64,000 nt of DNA, from positions 62,001-126,000 of the forward strand of contig BCIK01000024.1 of NCBI GenBank assembly GCA_039545295.1, given 5' to 3'. The position numbers and the translations under genes were made by a program. Below, piece after piece: positions 14,945 to 28,101 of this stretch; within the stretch, counting starts at the first letter, position 1; every line of letters starts with the position of its first letter. Source of the DNA: Udeniomyces pyricola (taxonomy: Eukaryota; Basidiomycota; Tremellomycetes; Cystofilobasidiales; Mrakiaceae). The notes beneath the pieces were generated by a model. That model did not search any database. It saw only the letters and a program-made list of their open reading frames with translations, and was not told the origin of the DNA.

Positions 14945-17900
14945 ATGGCTCCTAAGCGTTCCAGACCAGGATTATCGTCTACTACGAAACAACGCCGTAG
15001 ACCATCCCGAACCGAGTCGTCTTCGTCGGACGACGGTGACGCCCGAGATGAATACGTTGCAAACGAGGAATCGGACGACGACGACGACGACGACGAAGAC
15101 GAGGTGAAGATTGGACCGGCAAAGAAAGTCAAGCCAAAACCTAGGATAAAATCGACGCGTGAGTGATCGGATATGGATTTCTCTGAGCAGGTGAGACGGG
15201 TAGACAAGAAGACTGAAGGAGGTATATGGAGGGAAAGTTAGGATCATTGGATTTCTACAACGCGACGTATTCGTCGTGGACGCGCTGGGCAAGATTGGGG
15301 GATCAATCAGGGGCATAAACGGATGACGATGGCATGTCATGCTCAGTCATTAGGTGATACATACAACTCATACGTGCTATGCATGACTTATGTTTTCTGC
15401 TTCATGGGTACGACAGCTGCTACACTCGACCGGCCCGCACGTATGAAGGTCGCTGCTTCACCCAACACACCTGTCGCACCCTCTCGCTCAGCCGGTACGC
15501 AAGCCCACTACACCGCTGATTGATAGCTCAGGCTTTGAACATGGTCGTACTGGCTCGTTTGATGATGCTAATGCCAATCTCACAGGTTCGGTACAGCAAC
15601 GTCCATCCGCAGTTCCTCCTCCTGGCCCTCATGCGCACTCCGTTCGACCGTCGCCTTATCGACCTCCTCTTGTCGGCCAACACTCACGTACCCCGATGGG
15701 ACCACTACCGGCAACTGATCATCGTGTGGTACGGCCTTCAGCACTGGCCGTGGCCCGCCCTCCTGCAACAAGTGTGGCTCGTCCTCCTCCCCCTACTGCA
15801 CCACTTCCTATCGTTATACCCATCCGTCCAGCCTACGCGGTGCGACCCATCATTCCTTCCCCATACGCCGCATCTTACCGAATCATTCCAGGCCAGGGTC
15901 CTGCTCCACCGGGTTTCTGGTGCTACTATCCCGGATGTATCTACCCTAGAGCGTACAAAACCATGGCGAGTCGTCGACAACACTTCAGGTTCATGCACGG
16001 CCTCGAGATGGACGATATCCTCATCTTGGAACAGATTGGTAAGGTCATGAATCCCAAATTTCTCCTCCTTTTGCGCCTATTTTTGTTTCACACAATCGTT
16101 CCCGACCCTTTCGCTCTCTCCCTTGGAATTCTTGGTTGACCTTTCGAATATTGATGGTTTCTTAGGTCCGATAGAGGAACCATTCAAACGAAACCTTGTC
16201 CCGCCAGAAGGTCATTCCAACTCTGGGACTGTCGATACGGTGCCTCTGCCCATAGCACCGCGACCACCACATCCTCTCCCTTCTTTGCAATCCACAGCGC
16301 CGTCTCTGCCATCATCACAATTGCAGCTTGACTCGAGAGCATCTACCACGCAAGACGAGGAACAAGGAGAAGACGAAGATGAGGGAGAAGAAGCAGAAGA
16401 AGAAGACGAAGACGGCAACGATGACACCGACGACGATGACGACGAAGACGACAGCAATGGCGGTGATGATGACGCTACGGGAGAAGATGGCAGTGATAGT
16501 GTTGAGGAGGTCGACCCGATGGATTGTATAGACTCCCCACCGCGTCCTTCCCAAACCCAATCGCATACTCTCTCGTCTCCCGAGGATGGTGAGAGACAAA
16601 CTTCATTCGCGGATCTCGCTCTCTTCTAGGCACATAATTTGTGTTTTCTGACCGTGGTGTGTTCAATTTGAGTTGCAGATCGAGCTGCCAAACGACCCCG
16701 CCTATCTGCTTCTACGACTGCCCGTCCTTCCGGCCTTTCAACGACTCCGAAACCTCTCGCCACTCACTCTCCATCTTCGGCAACATCTTCGGCAAAGGCC
16801 GTTCCGCCAATCCAGCCTCCAGTCCTACGGACCGCAGGTCCTTCAATTACATCGGCTCGAAAGCTTGCTCTTCACCCCCTCTCAAACTCTAGTGTTTCAT
16901 CAGCCTCTCATTCCCCTTCGGCAGTATCCTTCTCAACGCCCAACCCCTCAACTTCACCTCTTCCTTCATCCCTCGCTGCATCAACCTCAACCAATGTTGA
17001 TCCTTCGTCTATCGTGACACAGACTTCTCTCGTCCCGAGCTCGATCCAACCTTCTCTACCACCACCTTCTGTTCACACCGCACCATCACCGGATATCTCA
17101 TTCAAACCGTCCACCTCTCGTCCTAGTACCGGACGTCGTGCCATGCTGCCGATTTCACCTCCACCCGGCTGGTGGAGAAAGATTGGTCAACCTCGGCAGA
17201 GCGGACTGAAGAAGAAAGTTAAGAGCCCCAAGAGGGTCTCTAAACACCCTCTTCGAATCATCTCCTCCTCGTCTGAGAGCGAATCGACAGCGATCAGTCA
17301 AAATTCACTTGTCTCAGCGAGGTCTAAGGATAAAGCACCAATTGAGGGTCCTCGAGTCAATCCGCTGTCGTCCGTGCGGCATGAGAAGGCAGCCTCAGCG
17401 CCCATGATTGTTGGCGAACAAGCCACTTTGGAACCGTGGGGAGAACCCTTGATGGAGTCGGAACTGCATCAGCAAGATCAGTCAAGGCTCTCAATTTCTG
17501 GTCAACATGCGTCTACGTCTTCGTATGTGTCCGGACCGCCTATACCATTACCCCCGTTTCCTTCGATGGAAGACCTTCGACGTCCTCGGCCAGTCACCTC
17601 GACCCGATCCCTGCCACCTAGCGACGATGATCTCGATACCTCGCTTTCTTACCTCCATCAGACTCACAATAATGATGACGATGACGATGATGATGACGAC
17701 GACAACGACGACGAGATGGTAGGGGAAGATGATATCAGGGAGGGTTCGACCTCGGCTCGTCCTTCTTCCAAGTCCACCACCACCGCCACCTCGCGTCCGA
17801 GGGATCACCCAAAACCTTGGGTCTACCGGTTACCCGAAGAAGTCCAGAGAAGAAAGATCTCACAGATCACCCATACTCACGCGAAATTGCTCAAATGGCG

Positions 17901-18367
17901 GGATCTTGCCACAAAAGGGGAAGCAGCCTCACTTGCCCTGGAGAAGGCTAAAGAAACGTACGTTCCTCTGGCTTGTTTGCTTTTTTTTTTTTTGTACTCT
18001 TCTTGCTGTTTTCCCTCAGTACGCCCCAGGAAATCGCATGCTCATAGCACTTTATTCAACATGTATGTTTCTTCGAACACGTATATATATATATAGGATC
18101 CTCGACCTGCGGGACGAAAACAAAGCCTTGCGTCTCATCATTGAAAACTTTGCTCAAGCTGCCAAGACGAAAGCCGAGCGCGAAGAGGTTGAGCGACGAC
18201 GTGAACCTGTTCATCCTCCCAAGATGCTCGAAGTCAACGGCTCAAGGTTGATCCACACTCCGCTTGGATACTTGCCTCTACCTCCGTCGCCGGTGCGAAA
18301 GGTCCGAGCGAAATCCACACGTATCGTCCTGGAGCCGGAAGATATGATCCGGATAAAGCCGATGTGA
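14945..18367 (+). CDS. Acidic, disordered nuclear protein with one C2H2 zinc finger and a C-terminal coiled coil
   Basis: Six exons are inferred (14945-15158, 15417-15494, 15532-16038, 16166-16588, 16679-17957, 18097-18367) and all phases close, for about 923 residues. The N-terminus is basic then acidic (KRSRPG, then an Asp run). A single finger reads FWCYYPGCIYPRAYKT, then HFRFMH, with two Cys and two His in C2H2 spacing, near residue 250. After it come two long Asp/Glu runs (16360-16520 and 17670-17720), many Ser/Pro stretches, and basic patches such as KKKVKSPKR that could be nuclear signals. The last two exons read as a helical, charged coiled coil (LDLRDENKALRLIIENF). I do not recognise the family. 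A DNA- or chromatin-associated role is inference from the finger and the acidic/basic pattern. Confidence 0.72.
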
Positions 18368-19336
18368 TAGAAGGGACGGTCATGAGAGAAGGAGGTTGAG
18401 AATGAGTATGATGGATGAGTTGTTGATTCTCAAAGACCGATTGCTGATTACGAATAAGGACTCATGATCGCAGTGAATGAGAAAGTGATCAGAAAGTGAT
18501 TCTAGCGCATTGATGGCGCCAGAAAAAGGAAAATTGATCAGAGGAGTACATGTGCGGATCCAACTTGCAAGCTACCTAGCGGCCGCCGCGATATATATGA
18601 AGGAGCATGGTATTTCAGAACAGACATTAAGCAGACAGGTAGGTAGGCGATGGATCAGGCATGCTCTTTTTTTTTTTTTGTCGAAAGGGGCAGGAAGGGC
18701 CGAGAAAGGGAGGAGGGGGGATACGGAGAGTAGGAAGAGAAAAGGTAAGAAGACAAGAACAAAGAACGAAGAAGAGAAAGAATAACCAAGATCAGAAATC
18801 ATGAAAAGATAAAAACTATGTAAGCTGATCGAAAGCTAGTGAGGAGGAAGAAGAAGAAGAAGAAGAAAAGATATCATAAAGAAAGAAAAAACCCATCAAC
18901 TTGGGGGGGGGTGTTTTTATCTTTAATTTTCGCGGATCTACTTGTTTGTTTTGTTTTGTTTTGTTTCGTTTCGTTCGTTCAGTTCATGATAGATCGTTTA
19001 TGAAGGGTGATAAGGCCGAAGTCAAGTCATAGTAAAGGGATGAGGTGGGTGGGTTCTTTGGATGGAGAAGAGACTAGGGATGTAAGAGAAAGCAAGAGTG
19101 AAAGGGAAGGAAAAGGGAAGGGGGGGGGGGCTAGGAGAGATGTGGTTCGGAAGATAAGAGTAATAGGTAGGAGGACTAAGGGAGGCACGGAGTATATGAG
19201 TGGGGAAAAATGCATAGGACAAGACAGATAGCGAGAGTGAGAGAGAGAGATCCGGTCGAGAAAAAGGGAAGATTGTTGGTAACGATCTAACCCCAACCCC
19301 CCCCCCCCCATCCCCCCCTCCTTCCCTGTTCGATCC
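18368..19336. other. Convergent intergenic region, purine-rich
   Basis: This is 969 bases between two genes that converge. It has a strong purine skew on the plus strand (GAAGAAGAA tract near 18845-18870), T11 near 18667, G8-10 runs at 18904 and 19121, a TTTTG/TTTCG pentamer array at 18950-18978, and a C-rich run at 19290-19320 near the end of the ankyrin gene. Open frames here are composition artefacts; no gene is supported. Confidence 0.55.
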
Positions 19337-22300
19337 TCAAGAAGAAGACTTTTTCCCAAACAACCGCATGAACCCGCCTCCGCTACTTTTGCGCGATGCC
19401 GAAGAGGTTGAGTTGGGTGCCATCACAGGGGCCGCCGACATCATGCCCGGAGCCGGAGAAGGCAAAACAAGAGAAGACGTCGGTCGAACCGGTTCGAAAC
19501 TCGACTGCGGCCGAGAGGAAGAAGGAGTCACCAAGCTCGCATATTGATCGTTTGTCCTACTGATGGGTGGTGGTTCCTCACCACTCCCGGTCGCAGCCAA
19601 ATCAGGAGACGAGCCTTGGATGACTTGGATCTGAGGAATGTACGACGTTCGAATCGTCGTCGGACTCGAAGATGCTGTTGAAACGGTCGAAGAGCGGGAG
19701 AATGACATGAGTGGTTGCTTGGCCGTTGGCGAAGGAACCGTTGATGTCGGTGCTGATCGAGGTTTGGTCGACTTCTTTGCGGTCGAAGGAGGAGGAGAAG
19801 ATGGGAAGGGTGGAGAGGATGAGCGATGGGATGGAGAAGTGGATGATCCGCCTCCTTTGGCGGGAAGGCTCCGCGTCGGTTCCCCCAGCGCCAGGGAGGT
19901 TTTACGAGCCTTTGGAGTCGATGTATTCAACATGCTAGAAGGTGATCTCGACTCGATGGAGGTCGATGTCGAGGGATGAATGTCAGCGATCGAATTACGT
20001 CGCGGAGGAGACAAGTGACTACCAAGGTGGGTCAGTGCATTCGACGTCGGTGAAGAGGTAGTCGACGAAGAAGCGTGATGACCCGAGACGACCCAGAACC
20101 CCGAGTTAGGCTTCAGGGCAGAAGCAACAGGCGGAGGAGGAGGAGAGGTGGAAGGAGGCGAAGACGCCAGGGAGGAAGCTTGGATAGCGTTGGTGATGTT
20201 GAGGGAAACTTTTTGAATGTCCTTAGAGCGTTTGGCGTATATGTCGGAGATCTTGGATGCTTGGGACGGAGGAGCTTGAGCTGCGACGAGAGATGAGCCT
20301 TTGGGTCATTAATTCACCAGAAAGAGACACCAGGATAGAGGAAGAAAAGAAAAAGATTATATCAATAATTGTATCGCGGCGGAAGAATAAGTAGGGAAAG
20401 TACGCGCTTACCTGAGTAGAAAGAAGGGCCCGACACCGATCGATCTTTCTCTTGACTCTTCTTCTTCGATGACGGTGGCGACACGCTATCCTTGATTCCC
20501 CGTGTTTCCTTCTCATGACTACCTGACCCATCTCCCGTCAACTCCACGACACTTTCCGCAACCGACTTGTTCGACTTCTTCTTCTTCTCCCCAGCTTTGG
20601 AAGTCCTTCGCGAGCGATTCCTCTCCCTTTCCTGTTCCAACTCCTCTTTTGCCGCAAAGCTCCGCTCGATCGCCAACCTCTCGCCATAGGCCGCCAGCTG
20701 AGCAGACAAACTGAGAGCCGAACCCGAGCCTCCACCAGAGAGACCGTTGTGGGACGAGACATGGGAGGACGAGAGAATGTCTTGCTCGGCTTGTCGAACG
20801 AGGTCGGCAGCTTCCGCTCGAGACGAGACCCGACGCTGAGGTTTCGATGGTAAGCCAAAGACGGAGGCAACGCTCTGGTCGTCATAATCGTGGTCATGCT
20901 CCTGGCTTGAGGACGAGGTGGAAGCTGTCGGTCGTGGCAAATAGTGAGATGAGGAGGATGGTGAAGGATCTTCCGGAACGGAAGGGATAGAGGGAACGCC
21001 AGAGGATGAAGTCGAATGAGCACCCGAGGATAGTCGATCGGAAGCGACGTGGCCAGCAACAGTCGTGGAAGCTCCGCCGCCGCCTCGACCACCGGATGCG
21101 TTTGAGTTGATGGAGGAGCTTCTCGAACGACCACCCCCTGTGGTGCTAGCCCCGCTTGACCGGGGCGGTGACGTTAGGCTCACGAGGATCGCAGGCCCAA
21201 GCATGCCGGGCTGAGCAAGCTCGGTGGTGGACGTGCCGTTGGTAGTGATCGTAGCAGTCTCAGTAGGTGGCTCCCATTCACTTGAATGAGATGGTGGGGT
21301 GTAGGCGGGTGAGATGGAGGGCGAGACAGAGTAAGCGGACGAGAGGGTAGACGTAAAGGAAGCTCCTCGACTGCGAGAAGCTCGCGTCGTGGCTGAAGCC
21401 GAGGCAAGGAGGGCGGTCTTACGAGCTGAAGCAGCAGAGGGTAGGTGATGGGCGTAGTAAGAGTTTTCGTTGGTGTTGGACTGATACGCCCGACTGTGCC
21501 ACTCGTCATCGTCACCCATTTCATCCTCATCCAGAGACCGACTCGTCCCGGCGTACACATCGCCCTCCGGCTCGCCACCAACTGTGCTCTCGCTCTCCCG
21601 CCGTAAGTTGGCCGACGCGACTTTACGGAGCGAAGAAATGTTGGACGCAATGCTCGGGTTGCCATTGGAGGAGGCGGCATTGATGTGAGAAGAACTCGTG
21701 GTGTAGCCGGTGTAAGACGGCGATCGGATGCCGGAAGATGAGGTCCAAGGGGTAAAACTCGGGGGCCGATTCGGATGGTAGTAGGGCGAGGAATGGGCGG
21801 AGAACGCGGACGAGTTTCGTTCGTCATCGTCGTCATCATCGCTGTAATCGACGGTTGGGAACCTCGACGAACCTTCCTCTCCACTTTCCACGCTTCGGCT
21901 TGCTACACTTTGTCGACTACCAGCACTTCGTCGACTGCCAGCGCTTCGCGTGCTGAGTCTCTCTCGGCGACGGCTGCTTGTCTCGCCTAATCCGAGGGGG
22001 GACGGACAAACCGGTTCGCTTCCCTTGCGAGCTCGATACCAGGGAGAAGTTGGTGCTGAGTCCGAGGTTTCGGGTGAGGGTGTCGATGAATGGGAGTGGG
22101 ACCGCAGACCGAGCACGCTGGCTCGCTTGTTCTTGTCTGGAGCAGGAAGTTGCGGAAGGGACGGGGAGGGTGACGGCGGGAAGAAGGTGATTTTGGAGAT
22201 GGGAGCAGAGGGAGGCGGTTGACGTGGAAGAGTTCGGGCTATGCGGGATGGAGAAGAAGGAGTCGAGGCAAAAGGGGATCCCAGATTGCTTTTACGACGT

Positions 22301-24341
22301 TCGAGATCCAAGGATCCGCCCCGACTAACGGCGATCCCTTCATAAGACTGTCGACGGATAGCGTCGATCGTTCGATCGATGTCCTCTTCATCGAATGGCA
22401 AGATCTCCAGGGCGGATGAGGGTGGCGAGGGCGAGGCAGATGGAGGAGAGATGGAGCCATCGTCGTCATCAAACTTGGAAGACATCCTGGAATCTCGGCT
22501 GAAAAGCTTGAGGAGCGACCGATTGGATGTGAAGCGTCGACGCGACGTGGACGTCATCGAGCCATCTTCGGACTCGGCGAGTGTATCAAAAGTGCCCGTG
22601 CGACTGAGGGGTTGAGAGGAGAGCGAGAGGGGAGGGTACAGTGGAGGAGTCTGGACTTGAGTATGGCTCTGACTGTGCCGGTTGTGATGATACGCAACGG
22701 GGTGGGCGATTTGATGGGCTGCCCGTTCCAAAATGGAGGGAAGAGATGGTCGACGTTTCTTGGTCTCAGAGGAAAAGGAAGGATGCTGGCCTAGGGGTAG
22801 TGGGGCAGGATCGGTTGATAAGCGACGGGAGTTTGCATTGCTGGACTCGGACGCGGGCGAAGCAGATTCAGGGGACAGGAGGGGAGCGAAAGGTAGCATG
22901 GGTGATGAAGACGTAGTTTTAGATCGACCAGTCATGACGATAGAAGCCGTCGAATTGGATCGTTTTGAAGTGACAGATGGAACTACGGAGGTGGTGCTCG
23001 ACGATGAACCCTTCCTGTTGCGATGTACAAGCGACTCGAGCCCCCGCTTGAGCGAGGTTTTACGTTTGCTGGCCCCTGATGTTTCAACCAACTCTCCAGG
23101 AAGGCCGAGCCCGAGAGCGTTCTCCCCCTTTACTGCTGGCTGAGAAGCGTCGAGCCCATCATCTCCGCCGTTGACCTGCTCGTCTTCCTCTTCAAACACA
23201 GAGTCCTCCCTCTCGCGCAGACTCGCCCACAGCGTGCCCCATGCCTTGAGAGTTTCAACAATCTCCTCGTGTCCATTAGCCAGAGCGAGATCCTCAGGCA
23301 GTAGGCCATGTTTATCCATCTTGTCGTGTCGAGCCCCTTTGGCAAGCAAGAGCCTGACGATGTGGTGATGTCCATTCGCCGCCGCGAAATGAAGAGGGCC
23401 CGAACCTGACCCACGAAGAGACCGCATTGCACCTTAGTAACATGACCAAATACATCACGAGGGTATATCATCGGGATCGGAAAGAGGTACGCACCAGAGA
23501 CACCAACAGTCGGAGTCTTCTTGCCTTCGCTCGTGCTATACCGTCGAGGCAGCCTGGGAGACGATGATGAGTTGTCACTGCGGTCAGCTGCGTGGTTCGT
23601 CACGTGACGAATCCTGCATGGAGAGATCGATGCTTACCTCGGGGCATTGACGTCTGCACCTCTTTCGAGTAACATACGCACGATGGGTTCGCTTCCACCC
23701 GAGCATGCGGCGTGAAGCGGAAGCAAGCCGTGCAAAACCGAGTTCTCCTGCAAGAACGACCAACGACCAACCGTGACGTCGCGCGCGTGTCACACCAACA
23801 GAGATACGTCGTGAGCGACCCAAACCAAAGGGGATTCGAGCAAGAAACGGGATTAACTGTAATCGGATCGTACCGGTTGACCATGGGTCAACGCGTAGAG
23901 AGCGAGGCCGACGTTGCCAGATACGCAGGCCGAATGAAGGCCCAGGTCGGGATCTGCGAGTGTAGGCGTAATCATCGTCAGCTTCGCGTCTTTGCTCGTC
24001 TCTCTCTCCCCCCCCCCTCCCCCCCCCCGAGGCGACCGGCACCCACCCGCACCAAATGACGTGATCAAAAAAAAGTCAGTGTGCTTACATTCGGTGGTAA
24101 CATTGTACTTTGAAAGACCAAATTGCCATGATGAGGAAAGAACGAACATGCATCAGTTGGCAACTGGCCGGTTCATTCATTCCATTGACTCCGTTCGAGC
24201 GTTCCTTCCCTGCAGTCAGTCGTCCTCCGACCTTTCTGTGCATTGACTCGGAAGAGGGAGGATGAGATGAATCCTCACCTTGGTTTCGATCTTATTGGCA
24301 GGTCTAGTCGAGGGCCCTGCCACGGCAAAAGACTTGCTCAT
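19337..24341 (-). CDS. Ankyrin-repeat protein with a long Ser-rich disordered tail
   Basis: Seven exons (24341-24279, 24107-24089, 23953-23874, 23747-23638, 23553-23495, 23405-20412, 20280-19337) give 1422 residues with all phases closed. Exon 2 is only 19 nt, yet it restores the block TKYNVTTEYPDLGLHSAC, which I recall from Cryptococcus ankyrin proteins. About four ankyrin repeats occupy residues 20-190: HGLLPLHAACSGG, VRMLLERGADVNAP, GPLHFAAANGHHHIVRLLL, and HGLLPEDLALANGHEEIV. The remaining 1200 residues are Ser/Pro-rich with short acidic patches and a basic region near SSKKKSQEKDR. It ends in FMRLFGKKSSS, possibly a lipid- or membrane-binding basic-hydrophobic motif. Role unknown; a scaffold function is inference. 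A purine-rich tract with G10-A-G10 on the sense strand lies in intron 2. Confidence 0.88.
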
Positions 24342-25092
24342 GGCAAACGGAAGGACGATAGGGATCGGATCGGACTGTGGAAGGAGATGGTGGAGGGGGG
24401 AGACGACGAAAGGGCGAGAGAGAGCGCGAGCAGGAGAGGATGACGACTGCAGATAGGAAGGGAGGGAGAGATCTAGCAAGGATGCATGTCGGTCGACTGG
24501 GCGGATGAAGCGGTTGAGCGCGTGGGTAGGATGGGTGAGATGGCCAGGGTTGAGGATGAATGCTGTAGAGCGATATATATGAATGGAGTGCAGTCGAGGG
24601 AAACCATGCAATCTCCATCAGGACCAGATCGACCGAGGCAAACCGAGGTCAGCGCGTCTCCAGCTGCAAGTGATCGATGTCATCGGATCTCATCGATGAC
24701 GCGGCAGCTGCACAGCTGCACAGCTGTCGACACGTCGACACGTCGACAGCTCAGGTCTTGATTCCAAGTCTGCCAACTGCAGCTTACTGTTGCTTGCTGC
24801 AGCTGCACTTAGACTGCTCGACATGCATGTCGAAACAAATTTTGCATGCCATCTTTTTCTCCCAATCGCGATCGTCCACTGTATCACTATACTCATCAAA
24901 GCACATGACATGCATAAGAGGCAATCATGAAATCAGAGAGAGAGAGAAAATGAAGGAGAAGAAGAAAAAAGAAAGAAAAAAAAAAAGAAAAAAAAAAAGG
25001 GAAACAACACCAATGAAATGTCTAGAATATACGGTTGAGTGACCACCACAGTGCCATTACACCTTCTAGATTACCAGCATCGACACCGACCC
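24342..25092. other. Upstream region of the ankyrin gene with clustered palindromes
   Basis: This 751-base spacer separates two minus-strand genes. At 24661-24805 it contains five CAGCTG hexamers and three GTCGAC hexamers, described separately. At 24940-25000 it has a GA/A-rich tract including A10 and A8 runs. No open frame is convincing. Confidence 0.55.
24705..24751. promoter_or_regulatory. 8-bp-periodic palindrome array (CAGCTG x3, GTCGAC x3)
   Basis: CAGCTG starts at 24705, 24713 and 24721, exactly 8 bp apart, and GTCGAC starts at 24726, 24734 and 24742, again 8 bp apart. The stretch 24722-24751 is an almost perfect 30-bp palindrome, broken only at two AC spacers. Further CAGCTG copies are at 24661 and 24800. 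It lies 360-410 bp upstream of the ankyrin-gene ATG. CAGCTG is an E-box, so a bHLH-type operator is plausible; this is inference. Confidence 0.5.
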
Positions 25093-27621
25093 TCAAGTAT
25101 CAAACGCCCAGACCTTCATTCGATCCGTCCATAACGGTTCGTCCGGGCCCATCGACTCGCCGCCGCCATCATCACTATTCCAAATCGAACCGTGTCCTCG
25201 TCGACCTCGTCCTCGAGGCACGCTCACGCTAACGATCCTCGTGGCATCCTGACTGAGCCAAACCACTTCCTCTTTCCCGCGAGCATCGTCGCCATATCCA
25301 TCACTTTCCCAATCGGCACTACCGCCTGGATTCCCTTCTTCACTGACCCTCCCAACGTCTAGTTCACCCTCGCTTAGGCCTGCTCGTTCCAGACGCCGTT
25401 GACGATGGACCGAGGGAGGAAGGACTTCAGTGTTGACCAATTCAGAGAGAGACGGAGATGGAGATCTAGATCGAGAAGGCGACGATGAGGATGGCGTCTT
25501 GATGGAGAGAGGGATAGGATTTGAATCCGTCGAATCGATAGGAGAGAGCGATGGAGAATCGGACGACGGAAGACAAAAAGGTTCGTCTAGTTCGGTGATG
25601 AACGTTCGACCCATCGAATCGGCAGAGATCAACCGACCTGGAGACAGCGGTGAGGTAAAGAACAATCTCACACGTCAATAAAGAAAGGAGATGATCAAGG
25701 ATTGGGGAGAGGGAGGGGGGGATGGAAAGAGAGAGATGGAAGGCAACACGATAAGCAGGTGAGACTTACCATCCAAACAACTCAGAGCAGTAATGCCTCC
25801 TTGATGACACCACAACGTTCGTACGAACACGAGTCCTCCAATCATTCGATCCTCCTTTGCGATCCGATAAATCTGTACTCGGTTATCGCCCCCGCCTAAG
25901 CAAACCCACCGCTCATCCATAGCGATGCCTGTACACCGATCGACCAATCCGAGTTCACCCTCCAAGCTAACTCTCTTAGGCGATGCAGTCGGAGACGAGA
26001 AAGGGACTGAGGGAAGGGCCGAAAGATGCCTGTCGGCAGTGAGATGCCATCGGGTTCGTTTAGGATCGTCAAAGTCGGAAAGTGACTCAAAGATGAAGAG
26101 TTGGAGAGCACACGCAAAAGAGTCGGGGTAGACGGGAACAGAGTACGCCAGTGAGACGGTCAGTTCCGTCGGGTGGCGTCCAGAAGAGGAAGATGTGACA
26201 GAAAGTGCGGCGGGGAACCAAGAGACGTAGGATCGACAGCCTTTAAACGGTTGGATTGCCGTCGTCTGTTCGCGAGAAGGTCGGGAGAGAGGTAGATGGT
26301 AGAATGATAGCCAGAAGCAACTGGAACATGTAACGAGAAAGTCAGAGTATAAGGCTGATAGGACCGTCGGTTGAAGGGGGGGAACAGTCGGTGAGGGTTG
26401 GTAGAAGAGTTCGGTCGCTTCGAGGGAAAGTGTCGATGACGTCATAGCTTTGAGTTGACTAGGAGCGATGGAGAAGACAGAGAACGAGCCCGAAGAGTAG
26501 GCAACATGAACGTGGGTTGTCAGGGGCGATGTAGAGCCTTGACCATCGACAGAGATGTCCAGGATGGAGAGTCTCCCGCGGACGTGTCCCGAGGATCGCT
26601 CGGCTGCGAGACCGGTCGAGAAGAAAGAGAGGATCGGTTCGCTCGAAGTCAGGGAAGCAGTCGAGGATGGAAGCTGTGTTGCCGAAGAGTGTACATGTAC
26701 GAGCGGGACGCCAGGAGTAGCAACAGTTTCTCGGGACGAAGTGAAGATATATGGGGATGAAGGGGAAAAGGCTGTGAGGGGAAGGGTATGACGGGATGGT
26801 GCTGCTGATGATGATGGCGATGGGTGGCTGATGGACGTTTGGATCGGCCGAAGGGTCGACCTGCCCTGAGACCAGTTGGTACTGACCTATCTTCAACAAA
26901 AGAGAAGGAGATGAAATGTTCAAGATGATGAGCTGATCAGAGAGCGTTTGGGATACACGCCTATACCCGAAAGAAACACGGGGCGACGGATAGAAGGACC
27001 CACCCTGAACATCTGCTTCCAATTCATCGGAGACTCCTGGAAGGCTCTAGCGGGTAAGGGGATTGTCATTCTATCCGGGCCATAATACTGATGGGCAGGA
27101 TCGACTAGATGGCGCGCGATGGGCCATGCACCTGCTCCTCGAAGTGTTGGTGAAGGATAAGCTCCTGCAGATATGAAAGCGAGCCCAAAAAAAGAGGGAT
27201 CGACGTTCAATCTATCCGATCGAAAAGGTTGAAAGCTTGCCCCAGAACCAATCACCTACGGAGATAAAGCTGTTTCCAAAGCTGGTTTGGTTTCCACAGA
27301 ACGAACACAGGACGGTCAGTGTGCATAGCTCCGGAAAGCTACTCTGTCATCCAAATCAGCAAAGGGAAATGAACTGACTTGGGAATCGTTGGCAAGCCTC
27401 ATAAAATGCCTGTCGACCCGTTCGAGACTAGACAACTCCCAAGGGGTCAGATAGCTCATGATGATCAGGAAGAGCTCGTCAGAGAGCGAGCGGCCGTCGA
27501 GTGTAAGAGGATGGGACCGTCGATAAGCGGAGAGCCGCGAATGGGAGGAAGCGACATGAGGGAGTTTGGGCCGCTTAGAGGGAGACTTTTGAACCGGGGA
27601 GAGAGTATGCTTGGATGGCAT
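25093..27621 (-). CDS. F-box protein with divergent beta-propeller-like C-terminal half
   Basis: Five exons (27621-27379, 27281-27260, 27164-27004, 26886-25770, 25637-25093) give 695 residues; an in-frame upstream ATG at 27690 would add 23. Residues 35-80 form an F-box: LSDELFLIIMSYLTPWEL, then SSLERVDRHFMRLANDSQLW. Exon 2 (22 nt) supplies LWKQLYLR, the usual end of the box. The motif NWKQMFRVSTNWSQGR spans exons 3-4, as in other fungal F-box/WD proteins. Later blade-like stretches are HVAYSSGSFSVFSI, ERWVCLGGGDNRVQIYRI, GGITALSCLDGRLISADSMG, and the final MKVWAFD. F-box proteins recruit substrates to SCF ubiquitin ligases through Skp1. The substrate is unknown. WD repeats are too diverged to count reliably. 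Confidence 0.85.
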
Positions 27622-28101
27622 GTTAGGGAACGAGGCGGGCGACACTTGGGAGAATTTGCGGGGATAGACCGGGTGAACGTTGCGTTGCAAAGGAGGTTTC
27701 CATTGACATCTAGTGGCGAAACGACAATCGAAGAGCCGTCTGTTCGATCCAACCGTGTAGGCCGGTCGGTCGGACGTACGCGGGCGTCACGGATGATGTG
27801 TGCGGTATTGAAATCTGATGGCTGTTTTTCAGTAGTGATCCCTTTATCACCATAGCCGTCCATAGTTACACGATCTATGCGTGAACGTGCCAAAAAAAAT
27901 ATATGAAAAAATGACACGATACCGATAGACACTATGGATTTGTATGGATATATGGATCATGTAAACATCTCAAATATATGTTACGTTGGCGTTGATGTTT
28001 CGAGGCGCAAAACGCGTAAATATGATTTGGCTATCACTCCCTACCGGCACTTGTCGCAATCCATCATCTCATATATCATATCTCCAGACATCTATCTCAA
28101 C
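27622..28101. other. Divergent promoter region between F-box gene and CsaA-like gene
   Basis: This is 480 bases between divergently transcribed genes. It is AT-rich near 27885-27990, with several TATATG/ATATAT elements 110-220 bp upstream of the CsaA-like ATG. No gene is supported. Confidence 0.5.

Noticed and set aside
16328..16599. Lys/Met-rich plus-strand and Val/Ile/Phe-rich minus-strand frames
   Set aside because: Out-of-frame readings of the GAN repeat that encodes the Asp/Glu run of the zinc-finger protein.
20538..22222. Several long open frames on both strands within the ankyrin gene
   Set aside because: They overlap the 998-codon exon of the ankyrin protein, whose frame matches family sequence; the others are low-complexity shadows.
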